Source: an uncultured Bacteroidia bacterium (GTDB lineage Bacteria > Bacteroidota > Bacteroidia > Bacteroidales > F082). From it: a stretch of 64,000 nucleotides of DNA. The stretch lies in contig CACYHP010000001.1 of assembly GCA_902774295.1 (NCBI GenBank), positions 186,001 through 250,000 on the forward strand, read 5' to 3'. This document shows, piece by piece, positions 52,101 through 59,870 of this stretch (the stretch's first letter is position 1; each line of letters opens with the position of its first letter). The notes beneath the pieces were generated by a model. It had not been told where the DNA came from, made no database searches, and saw only the letters and a program-made list of their open reading frames with translations. The translations under genes and the position numbers were made by a program.

Positions 52101-53332
52101 CCAGTAGTATGAAGATTTTTGATGGTCGCACCATTGATGATGCGGAATGGACCGCACTTGTGATTCTTTGATGTGTATGAAAAAGTGATTGTATGGCCTC
52201 TGCCATCGAAAGTGCCACGGAAACTTTTGTTTTCATCCTCGCCTATCATGGTGTTGACATTGATATCACTGGTCAACGCTAAAAATTTACCGCTGTATGT
52301 ATTACCACCGTTAACTTGGTTGGAAATGTAGTTCCAGTTGCCATCCGACGCTATAATGTACGGATCGTTCTGTGTGCCCGTGCCTGAAGGAGCTGTCGAC
52401 GTGTGGAGGATTGGGACCACCCTATATATTACCACTTCACCGGAAGTTACTTCTTCATCGATAATTTCCCAGTTGCCACCGAGTGCGCTGCGAAGTTCCT
52501 CATCTGTCATTCCGCTGGCATTAGAGCCTTGTGCCGTGCCGAGAACTTGTTTATAATAGAGTCCACTTGCTGAGACTGAAGAGTCATAACGGTAAAAAGT
52601 CTTGTTGCCATTATCCTTGACATTGACACCGGTAGGATTGAAAAGACAACGTGTAATACTGAGGTCAGATTTGGCCCAGCCGGTGAAACCGCCCCAACAT
52701 TTTGTATTTGGGCCTTCTAAAGAACCGTCAAAGAGACAGTCGATAATGCTGACGTCGTCTTTAGCGTAGCCCACCAAACCGCCATGGCTGCCGTCGCCAT
52801 TGACGCTACTGATGATATTAACACTGCTACGGCAACTAATGATATTGCAGTCTTCACCGTTTCCGACAATGCCACCGGCATATTTGTCTCTGGCAGTGAT
52901 TGTACCTGTAACATGAAGGTTCTCGATAGTAACATCATCTACAAACCTGAATGGAGCCAGATATTTGTTTTTGTCTTTATCTGTGTTGTCCAGACTGTGA
53001 AGGTTCGTTAGGGTGATGGTATGACCGGCACCGTTGAAATGACCTTTGAAAAAATACGTTATATTGGCTTTGCTATCAACAATTTTAGGTTTTCTATTAT
53101 GATTAGCTCCTATGCATCTGCTAACGGTTATGTCATTAGTAAGCTCGAAGTATTTACCTGAATAAGTATTACCATTATAAACTTTATCACAGAGTGTGTT
53201 CCAGTCCCCTGTGTCGTTGATTTTATACGGGTTGGCTTGAGTTCCATTTCCCGACCATTGTGCCCAAACGCTCTGCGAAGCGAAGAGAGCTATGGCAATT
53301 AGAAATAGTTTGAAATAGTAATTGTGTTTCAT
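49163..53332 (-). CDS. Giant modular T9SS surface protein A (three beta-helix modules)
   Basis: A 1389-residue paralogue of protein B. I start it at ATG 53332 (MKHNYYFKLFLIAIALFASQSVWAQ is a proper signal peptide); the frame is open 29 codons further but without a signal-like beginning. Three beta-helix modules (GNGTQANPYKINDTGDWNTL; GTGTQNDPYIIASDGNWNYI; GSGTAESPYIIASTANWNYL), a beta region (NTFKNDGNWNVASNWSLGVV), and a T9SS type A domain ending GVYIFKLNEKTQKIVIR. Has one module fewer than protein B. Promoter-like TAATTTTG boxes lie upstream near 53470, giving a leader of about 130 bases that can form a stable hairpin. Confidence 0.88.
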   Translation of the reverse strand: MKHNYYFKLFLIAIALFASQSVWAQWSGNGTQANPYKINDTGDWNTLCDKVYNGNTYSGKYFELTNDITVSRCIGANHNRKPKIVDSKANITYFFKGHFNGAGHTITLTNLHSLDNTDKDKNKYLAPFRFVDDVTIENLHVTGTITARDKYAGGIVGNGEDCNIISCRSSVNIISSVNGDGSHGGLVGYAKDDVSIIDCLFDGSLEGPNTKCWGGFTGWAKSDLSITRCLFNPTGVNVKDNGNKTFYRYDSSVSASGLYYKQVLGTAQGSNASGMTDEELRSALGGNWEIIDEEVTSGEVVIYRVVPILHTSTAPSGTGTQNDPYIIASDGNWNYISNQVNGGNTYSGKFLALTSDINVNTMIGEDENKSFRGTFDGRGHTITFSYTSKNHKCGPFRIINGATIKNLHTTGTIYTSKKNAAGLVGKSFGTCIIERCRSSVTIHSSVDGDGTNGGFIGEIENGNVTITNCLFDGKIIGTKTEDCGGFIGWVDDDTKATIENSLFNPAELTTDPDGHMTFARAEQGEDLTLTNCYYKATFGEAQGTDGRSKTTDQLVTALGSTYWQNVADAALPKMNFQVTQFTGSGTAESPYIIASTANWNYLMEQVNGGESYSGKYFRLDADIDISTMVGCTLDQLEPTAETNTYFSGSFDGNGHTLNINLVGTGSDWVAPFLALKNASIKNLNLTGTVTTNRMRPASITSFVQGTVNIRNCSSSVNIISNYNSDIDAGAFVARVNTYQTLNMTGCVFTGKIIYSDSNGYEGGGLVGFTQYNANVTLTDCLFAPSEFTVTKFVTTDPDPQYYHYMFVGGFGNRTFNNCYYNSVAASLIKKGLQVQGNRGRSIIPNRFTTVKNAETDTVYYNVSGLTSYGNNQGIKYADTLRAGNADVLSLTLGYTGGKKYHHNGFSASHGTLSGESNPFTFTMVDNNCIITANISFNTFKNDGNWNVASNWSLGVVPTDCDVAITNAATIPSGCTAIVDSIDMQSKASIIISDGGQLIANNAITAQVQKTIEASTHAGTNKWYLIASPVNGQTFAGVTGLTSGYHNIYRYDEPTKTWQEYRNPANQFSSFENGRGYLFRTTYSGTITFNGTLNNAPIRYNLSYTEGAGDLKGFNIIGNPFSHNIYKGSAEGNAIANDYLEEKYCVLNTDGTWTITNDNVAIAPGQGILVQAKPEAGSLDITNSMVGPIGNKADNDNIWFTVRNSEFMDKACVEFRDGHGFNKPTHYNADAPMFYVRYDDEDFASVCMPDDTKVIDLRFESKNMSQYTLTVNANGDFSYLHLIDKVANKDIDMLIDDSYTFVGSSIDDKDRFEVVLRHNADPDSTPTETFAYQNGNDIIVTGEGELQVFDVMGRMISTRRVTGVETIEKPSQTGVYIFKLNEKTQKIVIR

Positions 53333-53381
53333 AGTATAAATAATTTTATTGTTGTTGTCTATGTTTGACACGACAAAGTCG

Positions 53382-53400
53382 GGCGCAGTTCCACTGCACC
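53382..53400 (-). promoter_or_regulatory. Possible hairpin in the 5' leader of adhesin A
   Basis: GGCGCAGT (53382-53389) and ACTGCACC (53393-53400) form an eight-pair stem with one G-U wobble in the RNA and a three-base loop. It lies about 50 bases upstream of the ATG in an otherwise AT-rich leader, so it may be a regulatory structure. Low confidence. Confidence 0.3.
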
Positions 53401-53561
53401 GCCACTTGATAAAAAGCATGATTGAAAAAATGTATAAGAATCTTTCAAATCATAAATAGTAAGTCAACGTTGCAAAATTATGCAAAATATTGATACAATT
53501 AGCATTAATTATGAAAACAGCAAATTTTTTTTAATTTATTAGTGCAAATTCAAAAATTTTG

Positions 53562-53569
53562 TATTTTTG
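53562..53569 (+). promoter_or_regulatory. -7 promoter box of tRNA-Pro
   Basis: TATTTTTG followed by CAG, about 20 bases before the tRNA. The region 53333-53561 holds the adhesin promoter and no gene. Confidence 0.6.
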
Positions 53570-53589
53570 CAGTCCGAAAAAATCGGGTT

Positions 53590-53663
53590 CGGGATGTAGC
53601 GCAGCCCGGTAGCGCGCTTCGTTCGGGACGAAGAGGCCGCAAGTTCGAATCTTGTCATCCCGA
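53590..53663 (+). tRNA. tRNA-Pro (anticodon CGG)
   Basis: 74 bases. Acceptor CGGGATG pairs with CATCCCG; anticodon stem CTTCG/CGAAG around loop TTCGGGA gives anticodon CGG; T-arm contains GTTCGAATC; discriminator A. CCA is not encoded. Confidence 0.95.
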
Positions 53664-53664
53664 C

Positions 53665-53694
53665 AAAAAACAGCTCTTTTGAGCTGTTTTTTTT
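53665..53694 (+). terminator. Terminator of tRNA-Pro
   Basis: Six-base stem CAGCTC / GAGCTG, extended by A-U pairs, loop TTTT, followed by eight Ts. Confidence 0.85.
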
Positions 53695-53770
53695 GTTTAC
53701 TGTTTACTGTTTACCGTTTACCGTTTACGGGAGCGAGACATAATAAACAGTAAACTGTAAACTGTAAACT
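53695..53770. repeat. Hairpin with tandem GTTTACN arms
   Basis: Left arm has five 7-base units (GTTTACT, GTTTACT, GTTTACC, GTTTACC, GTTTACG; 53695-53729). Right arm has the complement (AGTAAAC, TGTAAAC, TGTAAAC plus an AAAC remnant; 53745-53769). Loop GGAGCGAGACATAATA. It starts one base after the T run of the tRNA-Pro terminator. The stretch 53771-53923 after it shows no gene. Confidence 0.85.
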
Positions 53771-53923
53771 ACTTCCACCGTGAGCAATCGCAATCTTTCG
53801 ATTTTTTTTGATAATTACTCGGTTCATACGCTCTCGAACACGATGCGAAAACAATTGATAACGAAATGATTATCAAAGAGATTCTAAATATTTTTATACT
53901 TTTTTTCATAATTCAATTTTAAT

Positions 53924-54062
53924 GTCATTTCGAGCATAACGTAGTGGAGTCGAGAAATCCTTGTTATGCCTTATTATTGTTTTTTAACCTTTTTCATATT
54001 GTTTTTGTTAAAAGAGGATTTTTCCACTTCGCTCCATTTCATTTCGCTCCGGTCGAAATGAC
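53924..54062. repeat. Full GTCATTTCGA...TCGAAATGAC element, longest copy
   Basis: 139 bp with inverted 10-bp ends. Left arm reads GTCATTTCGAGCATAACGTA then GTCGAGAAATCCTTG; right arm contains a duplicated CGCTCCATTTC-like segment, making it longer. Lies nine bases from the stop codon of the EnvC-like gene. Confidence 0.82.
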
Positions 54063-54071
54063 GGTGGTGAG

Positions 54072-55247
54072 TTATTTCAACCATGTTTCCGGGTTAGTAT
54101 TATTCTTATCATTCCACACCTCGAAATGCAGCGTCGTCACATTGTCGCTGGCTCCTGTGTGAATCAGACCGAGCTTCTGTCCTGTCTTCACCTTGTCGCC
54201 CGACTTCACAAAAACCTTGTCCAAGTTGGCATAAAGCGTGAAATAAGTTCCGTGTCGAACCATCACCACGTTGGTCGTGCCGGTGTTGAAAACGGTTGAT
54301 ACTTGTCCGTCGAACACGCATAATGCGTTGGAGCCTTGCTCCGTCGAGATGTCGATGCCGTTGTTCATCACCGTGACTTTCGACTGTGTAGGATGAGCGC
54401 TCTTGCCGTATTTCTTGGTCACCACGCCGCTCGCCACTGGCCACGGAAGCTTGCCTTTGTTGCTCTCGAAATTAGCCGAAAGCTTGGTGTCGATAGTGGC
54501 GTCAGCCTTGCGTTTCGCCAGCTCTTCCTCAATGATTTTCTTGATCTTAGACTGCAAATCCTTCGTCTCTTTCTCCTTCTGCGCAATCTCGTTCTTGATC
54601 TTTTTCTCGTCTTTTTTTAACTTCGCCACCTTATCGTTGAGCGTTTTTTTGTCTTTATTAAGATCTTCGCGCTCTTTTTTTTGCGTATTGATGAGAGACT
54701 CAATGTGTTTCTTGTCTTCCTCGTTCTTGTCAATGCGTTGTTTTATCTCCACCTTCGTCGCGTCAATCTCCTCCATCTTGCGTTTCAAAAGGTCGTTAAA
54801 CTGTTGGATATATCTCAGTCTCCGCAACGCCTGATTGAAATCTTCTGACGAGAAAATAAAAAGTAAGTTATTGATGTTGTTTCTGTTACGATAATGAATC
54901 ACCAACAGGTCGGCATATTCCTTACGGTTCTTCTCAAGCTCGTTTTGCAGATTATTGATGTCGTTTTTATAACCTTTTGTCTCCTTATTCAAAATGGCAA
55001 TCTGCTTATCGTACGTCTTGATGAGGTCGTCTCTTTTCTTAATCTGTGCCTGCAAAATCTCGACTTCTTTGATGGTCGTTTCTTTGTTTTTAGATGTCTT
55101 TTTCAACAAATTCTGAGATGTCTTGATCTCTTTTTGCAGCTTATTGACCTGTTGTTCCAAATCATTGACATTCTGGGCATTACATATCATATTGATGCTA
55201 AAAAACATCAAAAACAAACAAAAAAGATATGTAATTCTCTTTATCAT
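54072..55247 (-). CDS. EnvC-like murein hydrolase activator (degenerate M23 domain)
   Basis: A 391-residue periplasmic protein: signal peptide, a long coiled coil (residues 27-250) and an M23/LytM-type domain at about 265-391. In the LytM domain the zinc-ligand positions are altered (NNGIDISTEQGS instead of HxxxD-type; the final LHFEVW His is kept). EnvC and NlpD are likewise non-catalytic and activate amidases during cell division; this role is inferred. Last gene of the envelope operon; overlaps the DUF4292 gene by four bases. Confidence 0.88.
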   Translation of the reverse strand: MIKRITYLFCLFLMFFSINMICNAQNVNDLEQQVNKLQKEIKTSQNLLKKTSKNKETTIKEVEILQAQIKKRDDLIKTYDKQIAILNKETKGYKNDINNLQNELEKNRKEYADLLVIHYRNRNNINNLLFIFSSEDFNQALRRLRYIQQFNDLLKRKMEEIDATKVEIKQRIDKNEEDKKHIESLINTQKKEREDLNKDKKTLNDKVAKLKKDEKKIKNEIAQKEKETKDLQSKIKKIIEEELAKRKADATIDTKLSANFESNKGKLPWPVASGVVTKKYGKSAHPTQSKVTVMNNGIDISTEQGSNALCVFDGQVSTVFNTGTTNVVMVRHGTYFTLYANLDKVFVKSGDKVKTGQKLGLIHTGASDNVTTLHFEVWNDKNNTNPETWLK

Positions 55248-56068
55248 CTGTAGATTCTCTCGTATTTCTTAGGAACGTTGAAAAGGAAGTCGATATTGTC
55301 GTTTATGATGATATTTGAATATGTGATGTCAGCTTTCAGATGCTGGTCGCCATGGATGTCGATGGAGATTCTTGTAGGAATGTATTTATCTCCAACTAAT
55401 TGAAAATCAGAGTATTGTAATTCGATTTTGCGTTTGTTGTCGTTATATTCCCTGATATTGTATTTTGTGATTTTATAAAGCTGCGGATCAATCCAGATGT
55501 CTTTAAGCATCACTTTCCACTCTTCGTCCTTTTGCTTGATTGACTTCTTTAACGATTTGGAAATCAATAAGTTATATTGCTCACCATCGATAATCAATTT
55601 GTAATCGTCGCTTTCACGCAGATTGATGTCGTTGCCAACCAGCACTGACTGGATAAACGGCAGAGATGTCAGCAAAGGAGAAATATCGCCGAAAACGTCA
55701 ATGTCTTCGCACAAATACGTCTTGTCGTTGCGATTAAGGAAATAGACTGAATCTGTTGAAACTTTCACTCTCAACACCTCCAATCCCAATGGCAAGGAAA
55801 GGCTGGTCCAGATGATGCTGTCTTTTTGCATCCTCAACTGACCTTTCATATTGATATTCTTGTCGTTAGTCACGACCTTAACGCTGATTTTTGACATCAT
55901 ATTTTCATAGTCAAAAGCGTTATCGTCGACTTCTTTGATGAGTTGTCGCGCTGTAAATTCACGCAAAGATGTCTTCGTCACGGCTTTTTTTGAAGAACAG
56001 CTTGTGCTTAAAAACAGCACAGCTGCCATCAGGCAAAATATCAGTAAAATATGTAGTTTTCTATTCAT
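55244..56068 (-). CDS. DUF4292 family lipoprotein
   Basis: A 274-residue lipoprotein (lipobox STSC) with a beta-rich body (KISVKVVTNDKNINMKGQLRMQKDSIIWTSLSLPLGLEVLRVKVS), resembling the LolA/LolB-like fold of DUF4292 proteins. Lipid or lipoprotein handling at the outer membrane is a reasonable guess from the fold only. Overlaps the upstream TPR gene by eight bases and the downstream EnvC-like gene by four, an order I recognise from other Bacteroidales. Confidence 0.85.
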   Translation of the reverse strand: MNRKLHILLIFCLMAAVLFLSTSCSSKKAVTKTSLREFTARQLIKEVDDNAFDYENMMSKISVKVVTNDKNINMKGQLRMQKDSIIWTSLSLPLGLEVLRVKVSTDSVYFLNRNDKTYLCEDIDVFGDISPLLTSLPFIQSVLVGNDINLRESDDYKLIIDGEQYNLLISKSLKKSIKQKDEEWKVMLKDIWIDPQLYKITKYNIREYNDNKRKIELQYSDFQLVGDKYIPTRISIDIHGDQHLKADITYSNIIINDNIDFLFNVPKKYERIYR

Positions 56069-57782
56069 AGAGCTTCTCGTCTTTTATCTTTTGTTCAAGA
56101 AATTCTGACACCTCACCACCTTCTTTCTTGGCTTTTTTCCAGTTTTTCACAGCGTTTTTAGTATCGCCGAGTTGGTAATAAATATCTCCAAGATGTTCAT
56201 AGTTAATACCTTGTGGATTTTTCTCGTATTTGAAGACCTTATTCATATATTTCAAGGCATCTTCATAACGGCCCAATTTGTACAAAACCCAGGCGTAAGT
56301 GTCGAGATATGTAGGATTTTTAGGCTCAGCTTTAATCGTTTTCGACGACATCTGCAAAGCGCGTTCAAGGTCTTTATTTTCAAGCGATAAGTAATAGGCG
56401 TAGTTGTTCAAGACATAAATATTGTCAGGATTTGTACGCAAAACCCTATCGTAAGCCTCAAAAGCCTTTTCTGTGTTATTCAAAAGATGGTAAGTGTCGC
56501 CGATGTATGTGTCAAAATCAGCGGTAAGCTCTTTATTTGCCGACATTTTACGACCCTTTTCAAGAGCTTTTAAAGTGTTTTCGTAGTCTTTCAGGTTAAA
56601 ATACCCTATGCCGGCAAAAAGATAGAACAGAGGCTGTTCCGGATAAAGCGAAATGGCTTTTTCCGTAGTCTTTATAAGGTTTTGATAATCATAAAGTTGG
56701 ATGTAGCAATACGAAAGCTGGTAAAGCGATGCGAAATTGCTTGGCTCGCGCTCCAAAGCCATATTGTAATACTCTGTTGCGCTGGCATATTCCTTTTCAT
56801 TTAAATAAACTGTCGCGATGATATAATAACCGATCGACTTGTCGGAATGTGTCTCAATGAAAGCCCTTCCTGCGATTTCAGCCTCTTCGTTTGAGTTTTT
56901 GTCATCACGGCTTTGAAACCAGAACTCATAAATCTGAGCCTTTGTCTCATAGTCGAGGTTCTTGTTTTTGATGGCAGCTATGAACTCATCGAATGCCTTG
57001 TCAATCTCGCCCATGCTCTGGTAATAATCCATCAGCGAGATGTTGATGTATTTGTTGTTAGGCTCTAACTCCTTGATTTTCAAATATAAAGGATAAGCGT
57101 CTTTATCGCGTTTCACCTTGCGGTAAGCCTCGGCGAGCATTGCGATGTAATGGGTGTTTTCAGGCATGAAATCGACGAGTTTCTCCATCTCTTCGATGGC
57201 TTTGTCTTTTTTGCCCTGCTCGTCGTAAATCTGGATTCTTTGGAGATAAACGTACTCGTTTCTGCCAAGCTGCTGCTCCACAACATCAAGAGTCTCAATC
57301 ACTTTGTCGTAATCGCCCATGAGAAGCAACACGTTGATATAAGTCTCAAGATACTCAAGATTTTCAGGTTCTTTCTCGATGAGTTCGTCGTAGATATCGA
57401 TAAATGTCTGATAATCACCGTTTTTGACGCAAAACTTGGCTAGTCTTATCTGATACCATTTGTTGTCGGGTTGAAGCTCGGCAGCTCTTCTAATCATCGA
57501 GAGAGCCTCGGTGTTTCTGCCATCCTGCATATAAAGCTCTGAAAGCTCGTACATGCTGGCGTCGTCATCGTTGTAGAACTTCAGTGCCTGCTCGAAATTA
57601 TAGATTGCGACAGGGAAATTCTCGTTGTATTTCTCCTCAAGACCTTTCGAGAAATATTCGGCGTTCTTTGCCAGGTCTTGCTTAACAACGACGGTGTCAT
57701 TCGGTGCCTCGCCAACGATATCGCTTTGTGCAAAAACACTCGATACTGCGAAAACTAATATTAACAATAAACGATATTTCAT
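56061..57782 (-). CDS. Periplasmic TPR-repeat protein
   Basis: A 573-residue protein with signal peptide (MKYRLLLILVFAVSSVFAQ) followed by about 14 tetratricopeptide repeats covering almost the whole chain (AIYNFEQALKFYNDD, ALSMIRRAAELQPDNKWY, AFEAYDRVLRTNPDN, ALKYMNKVFKYEKNP). A scaffold for envelope protein complexes is likely. No enzymatic motif. First gene of the TPR-DUF4292-EnvC block, separated from dut by a repeat. Confidence 0.85.
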   Translation of the reverse strand: MKYRLLLILVFAVSSVFAQSDIVGEAPNDTVVVKQDLAKNAEYFSKGLEEKYNENFPVAIYNFEQALKFYNDDDASMYELSELYMQDGRNTEALSMIRRAAELQPDNKWYQIRLAKFCVKNGDYQTFIDIYDELIEKEPENLEYLETYINVLLLMGDYDKVIETLDVVEQQLGRNEYVYLQRIQIYDEQGKKDKAIEEMEKLVDFMPENTHYIAMLAEAYRKVKRDKDAYPLYLKIKELEPNNKYINISLMDYYQSMGEIDKAFDEFIAAIKNKNLDYETKAQIYEFWFQSRDDKNSNEEAEIAGRAFIETHSDKSIGYYIIATVYLNEKEYASATEYYNMALEREPSNFASLYQLSYCYIQLYDYQNLIKTTEKAISLYPEQPLFYLFAGIGYFNLKDYENTLKALEKGRKMSANKELTADFDTYIGDTYHLLNNTEKAFEAYDRVLRTNPDNIYVLNNYAYYLSLENKDLERALQMSSKTIKAEPKNPTYLDTYAWVLYKLGRYEDALKYMNKVFKYEKNPQGINYEHLGDIYYQLGDTKNAVKNWKKAKKEGGEVSEFLEQKIKDEKLYE

Positions 57783-57806
57783 ATAATATTGCTTTTCAAA
57801 TTGTTT

Positions 57807-57857
57807 GAGATTCCTCGCTTCGCTCGGAATGACAAGTCCTTTGTGTTGTCATTCCGA
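57807..57857. repeat. Dispersed repeat, GTCATTCCGA subtype, two facing halves
   Basis: GAGATTCCTCGCTTCGCTCGG followed by AATGAC, a short spacer, then GTCATTCCGA: the inverted parts of the same CATTCCGA-type repeat as at 4808-4859. Fills the gap between dut and the TPR gene. Confidence 0.7.
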
Positions 57858-57868
57858 AAAATTGTACA

Positions 57869-58303
57869 TTATTTACCTGTGTGGCCAAAGCCGCCGGCAC
57901 CGCGTTCTGTTTCGCTAAGCGTCTCAACCTCAATGACTTCTGTTTGCTCGCATTTTGCTATGACGAGCTGAGCGATTCTGTCGCCGCTATTGATGACGAA
58001 ATCCTGATCGGAAAGGTTGATTAAAATCACCTTTACCTCTCCCCTATAGTCAGCGTCTATTGTGCCTGGCGAGTTCAAAACGGTGATGCCGCTCTTGATT
58101 GCCAAACCGCTGCGAGGACGCACTTGTCCTTCGTAACCGACCGGGATCTCCATGAATAATCCTGTTGGCACTAAAGCGCGCTGCATCGGCTTGATAACCA
58201 TCTCACCATCAGGGAGATACGCTCTTAGATCCATACCTGCCGAGTTAACGGTCTCGTAACCTGGCAATGCGTTGTTCGATTTATTAACAATATTCAATTT
58301 CAT
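57869..58303 (-). CDS. dut: Deoxyuridine triphosphatase
   Basis: A 144-residue trimeric dUTPase that makes dUMP and keeps uracil out of DNA. All five motifs are visible: [19 protein letters not shown], the [20 protein letters not shown] substrate site, [10 protein letters not shown], and the C-terminal [11 protein letters not shown]-loop-like tail. Length normal. Overlaps the flippase stop (ATGA). Confidence 0.97.
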   Translation of the reverse strand: MKLNIVNKSNNALPGYETVNSAGMDLRAYLPDGEMVIKPMQRALVPTGLFMEIPVGYEGQVRPRSGLAIKSGITVLNSPGTIDADYRGEVKVILINLSDQDFVINSGDRIAQLVIAKCEQTEVIEVETLSETERGAGGFGHTGK

Positions 58304-59811
58304 ATTTTCAATGGATTTTTACGTTCAAAAACAAAAACTATTCCTAAATAGGTTATTATCAATAATGTATTGATAGTCAATTTGATAGAAAGGCTGAAGT
58401 CGTCGAATACGGTGCTGAATAAGTATAATCCGATGCCTAAAACCATATACATTGCGATTCTGCCGACCTGATATGGAACAGGGAATACCTTTTGTCCCCA
58501 GAAATACGACACGAGCATCATCACTGTGTAGCAACCGAGGTGCGCGATAGCCGCACCGAGGTAGCCGATTTGCGGGACTAAAGTAAACAAACACAATAAG
58601 GTGATACATGCTCCAATGATTGATATGATTGTGCCTGAGAATGTCCTGTCGGTGAGTTTAAACCATATCGAGAGGTTGAACACGATTCCATAGAACATAT
58701 TGGCTATCAATACTATAGGAACGATAATCAAGCCTTCGTGATAATCGCTGCCTTCTGCGCCGACGAAATACTTTAAAACATCCTTATAAAGCATCACGCC
58801 AAGGAAAATAAGCAAACAGAAAATGACGAAGTATGTCATCACCTTGGCGTAAAGTTCTGGTGCGTTGCGGTCTTTTGCCTTGCTGAAGAAGAACGGCTCT
58901 GAGGCGTAACGGAACATCTGTATGAAGATGGTCATCAGCACCGCGAGTTTGAAGTTCGCGCCATAGATTCCGAGCTGCTGAAGGGCGTACTCCTCCCCTG
59001 TCATACTAAGCTCTGACAGCATTTCAGCATCAGGAATCGGGGTGAGATATTTTATCAAAATCTTGTCAGCCACCTCGTTGACCATTCCCACGAGGCTGAT
59101 AAGCAAAATCGGGAGGGAATATGCCAACATCGGACGGATGAGGCTTTTATCGAGTTCAAATCTGAAGCCTTTGAATTGCGGAAGCAATAAAACCAGACTC
59201 AACAAGCTTGATAACACATTGGAAATCAAGACCCAGACGAGCAAACCTGCTTGCGGACCAAACACTTTTGCTGAGATCGCCAATGCCGTTTCCGGAATGA
59301 CGAGAAGGAAAAACAAATTAAGTCCAACGTTGAGTGTTACATTTGCTATTTTAATGATAGTGAACAACTTAGCTTGGTTGTTTTTTCTCAATTTAGCAAA
59401 CGGTACAGCCGTCAAAGCATCTAATGCAACAATAATTCCAAGAAATAGAACATATTGCGTATTGTGTTCATACTTAATGAGATGTGCGAAATCTTTATAA
59501 AAAATTACGTACAAAATCAAAAATACAGTTGTAGTGGTGATTATGCACGAAACTATGTTGTTGAAGACCATGTCAGAGTTCTCTTTTTGTGTGTAACGGA
59601 AAAAAGTAGTCTCCATGCCGTATGTCAGCAAGGCGAGAAGAAACGCAATCCAGGCGTATAAATCAGTGATTTGACCGTACACACCGGCGACGAAAACGCG
59701 TGTGTAGAGCGGCACTAAAAGATAATTCAGCAGTCGCGGCACAATGGTTCCCATGCCGTAAATGACTGTCTGGCCTGCTAGGGCTTTAATTGGGTTGTTG
59801 CTCATTGACAT
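58300..59811 (-). CDS. Polysaccharide flippase (Wzx/MATE-like)
   Basis: A 503-residue membrane protein with 12-14 helices ([49 protein letters not shown]) of the Polysacc_synt/RfbX type, expected to move lipid-linked sugars across the inner membrane. The best start is ATG 59811 ([14 protein letters not shown]) or 59805; the longer frame begins with TTG at 59835. The neighbouring dut gene follows with a four-base overlap. No glycosyltransferase genes are nearby, so the cargo is unknown. Confidence 0.87.
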   Translation of the reverse strand: MSMSNNPIKALAGQTVIYGMGTIVPRLLNYLLVPLYTRVFVAGVYGQITDLYAWIAFLLALLTYGMETTFFRYTQKENSDMVFNNIVSCIITTTTVFLILYVIFYKDFAHLIKYEHNTQYVLFLGIIVALDALTAVPFAKLRKNNQAKLFTIIKIANVTLNVGLNLFFLLVIPETALAISAKVFGPQAGLLVWVLISNVLSSLLSLVLLLPQFKGFRFELDKSLIRPMLAYSLPILLISLVGMVNEVADKILIKYLTPIPDAEMLSELSMTGEEYALQQLGIYGANFKLAVLMTIFIQMFRYASEPFFFSKAKDRNAPELYAKVMTYFVIFCLLIFLGVMLYKDVLKYFVGAEGSDYHEGLIIVPIVLIANMFYGIVFNLSIWFKLTDRTFSGTIISIIGACITLLCLFTLVPQIGYLGAAIAHLGCYTVMMLVSYFWGQKVFPVPYQVGRIAMYMVLGIGLYLFSTVFDDFSLSIKLTINTLLIITYLGIVFVFERKNPLKI

Positions 59812-59870
59812 TAGCAAGTTTTGGGACAGATTCAATCTGACCTACATATAACAAAATTTTTGCAAATATA

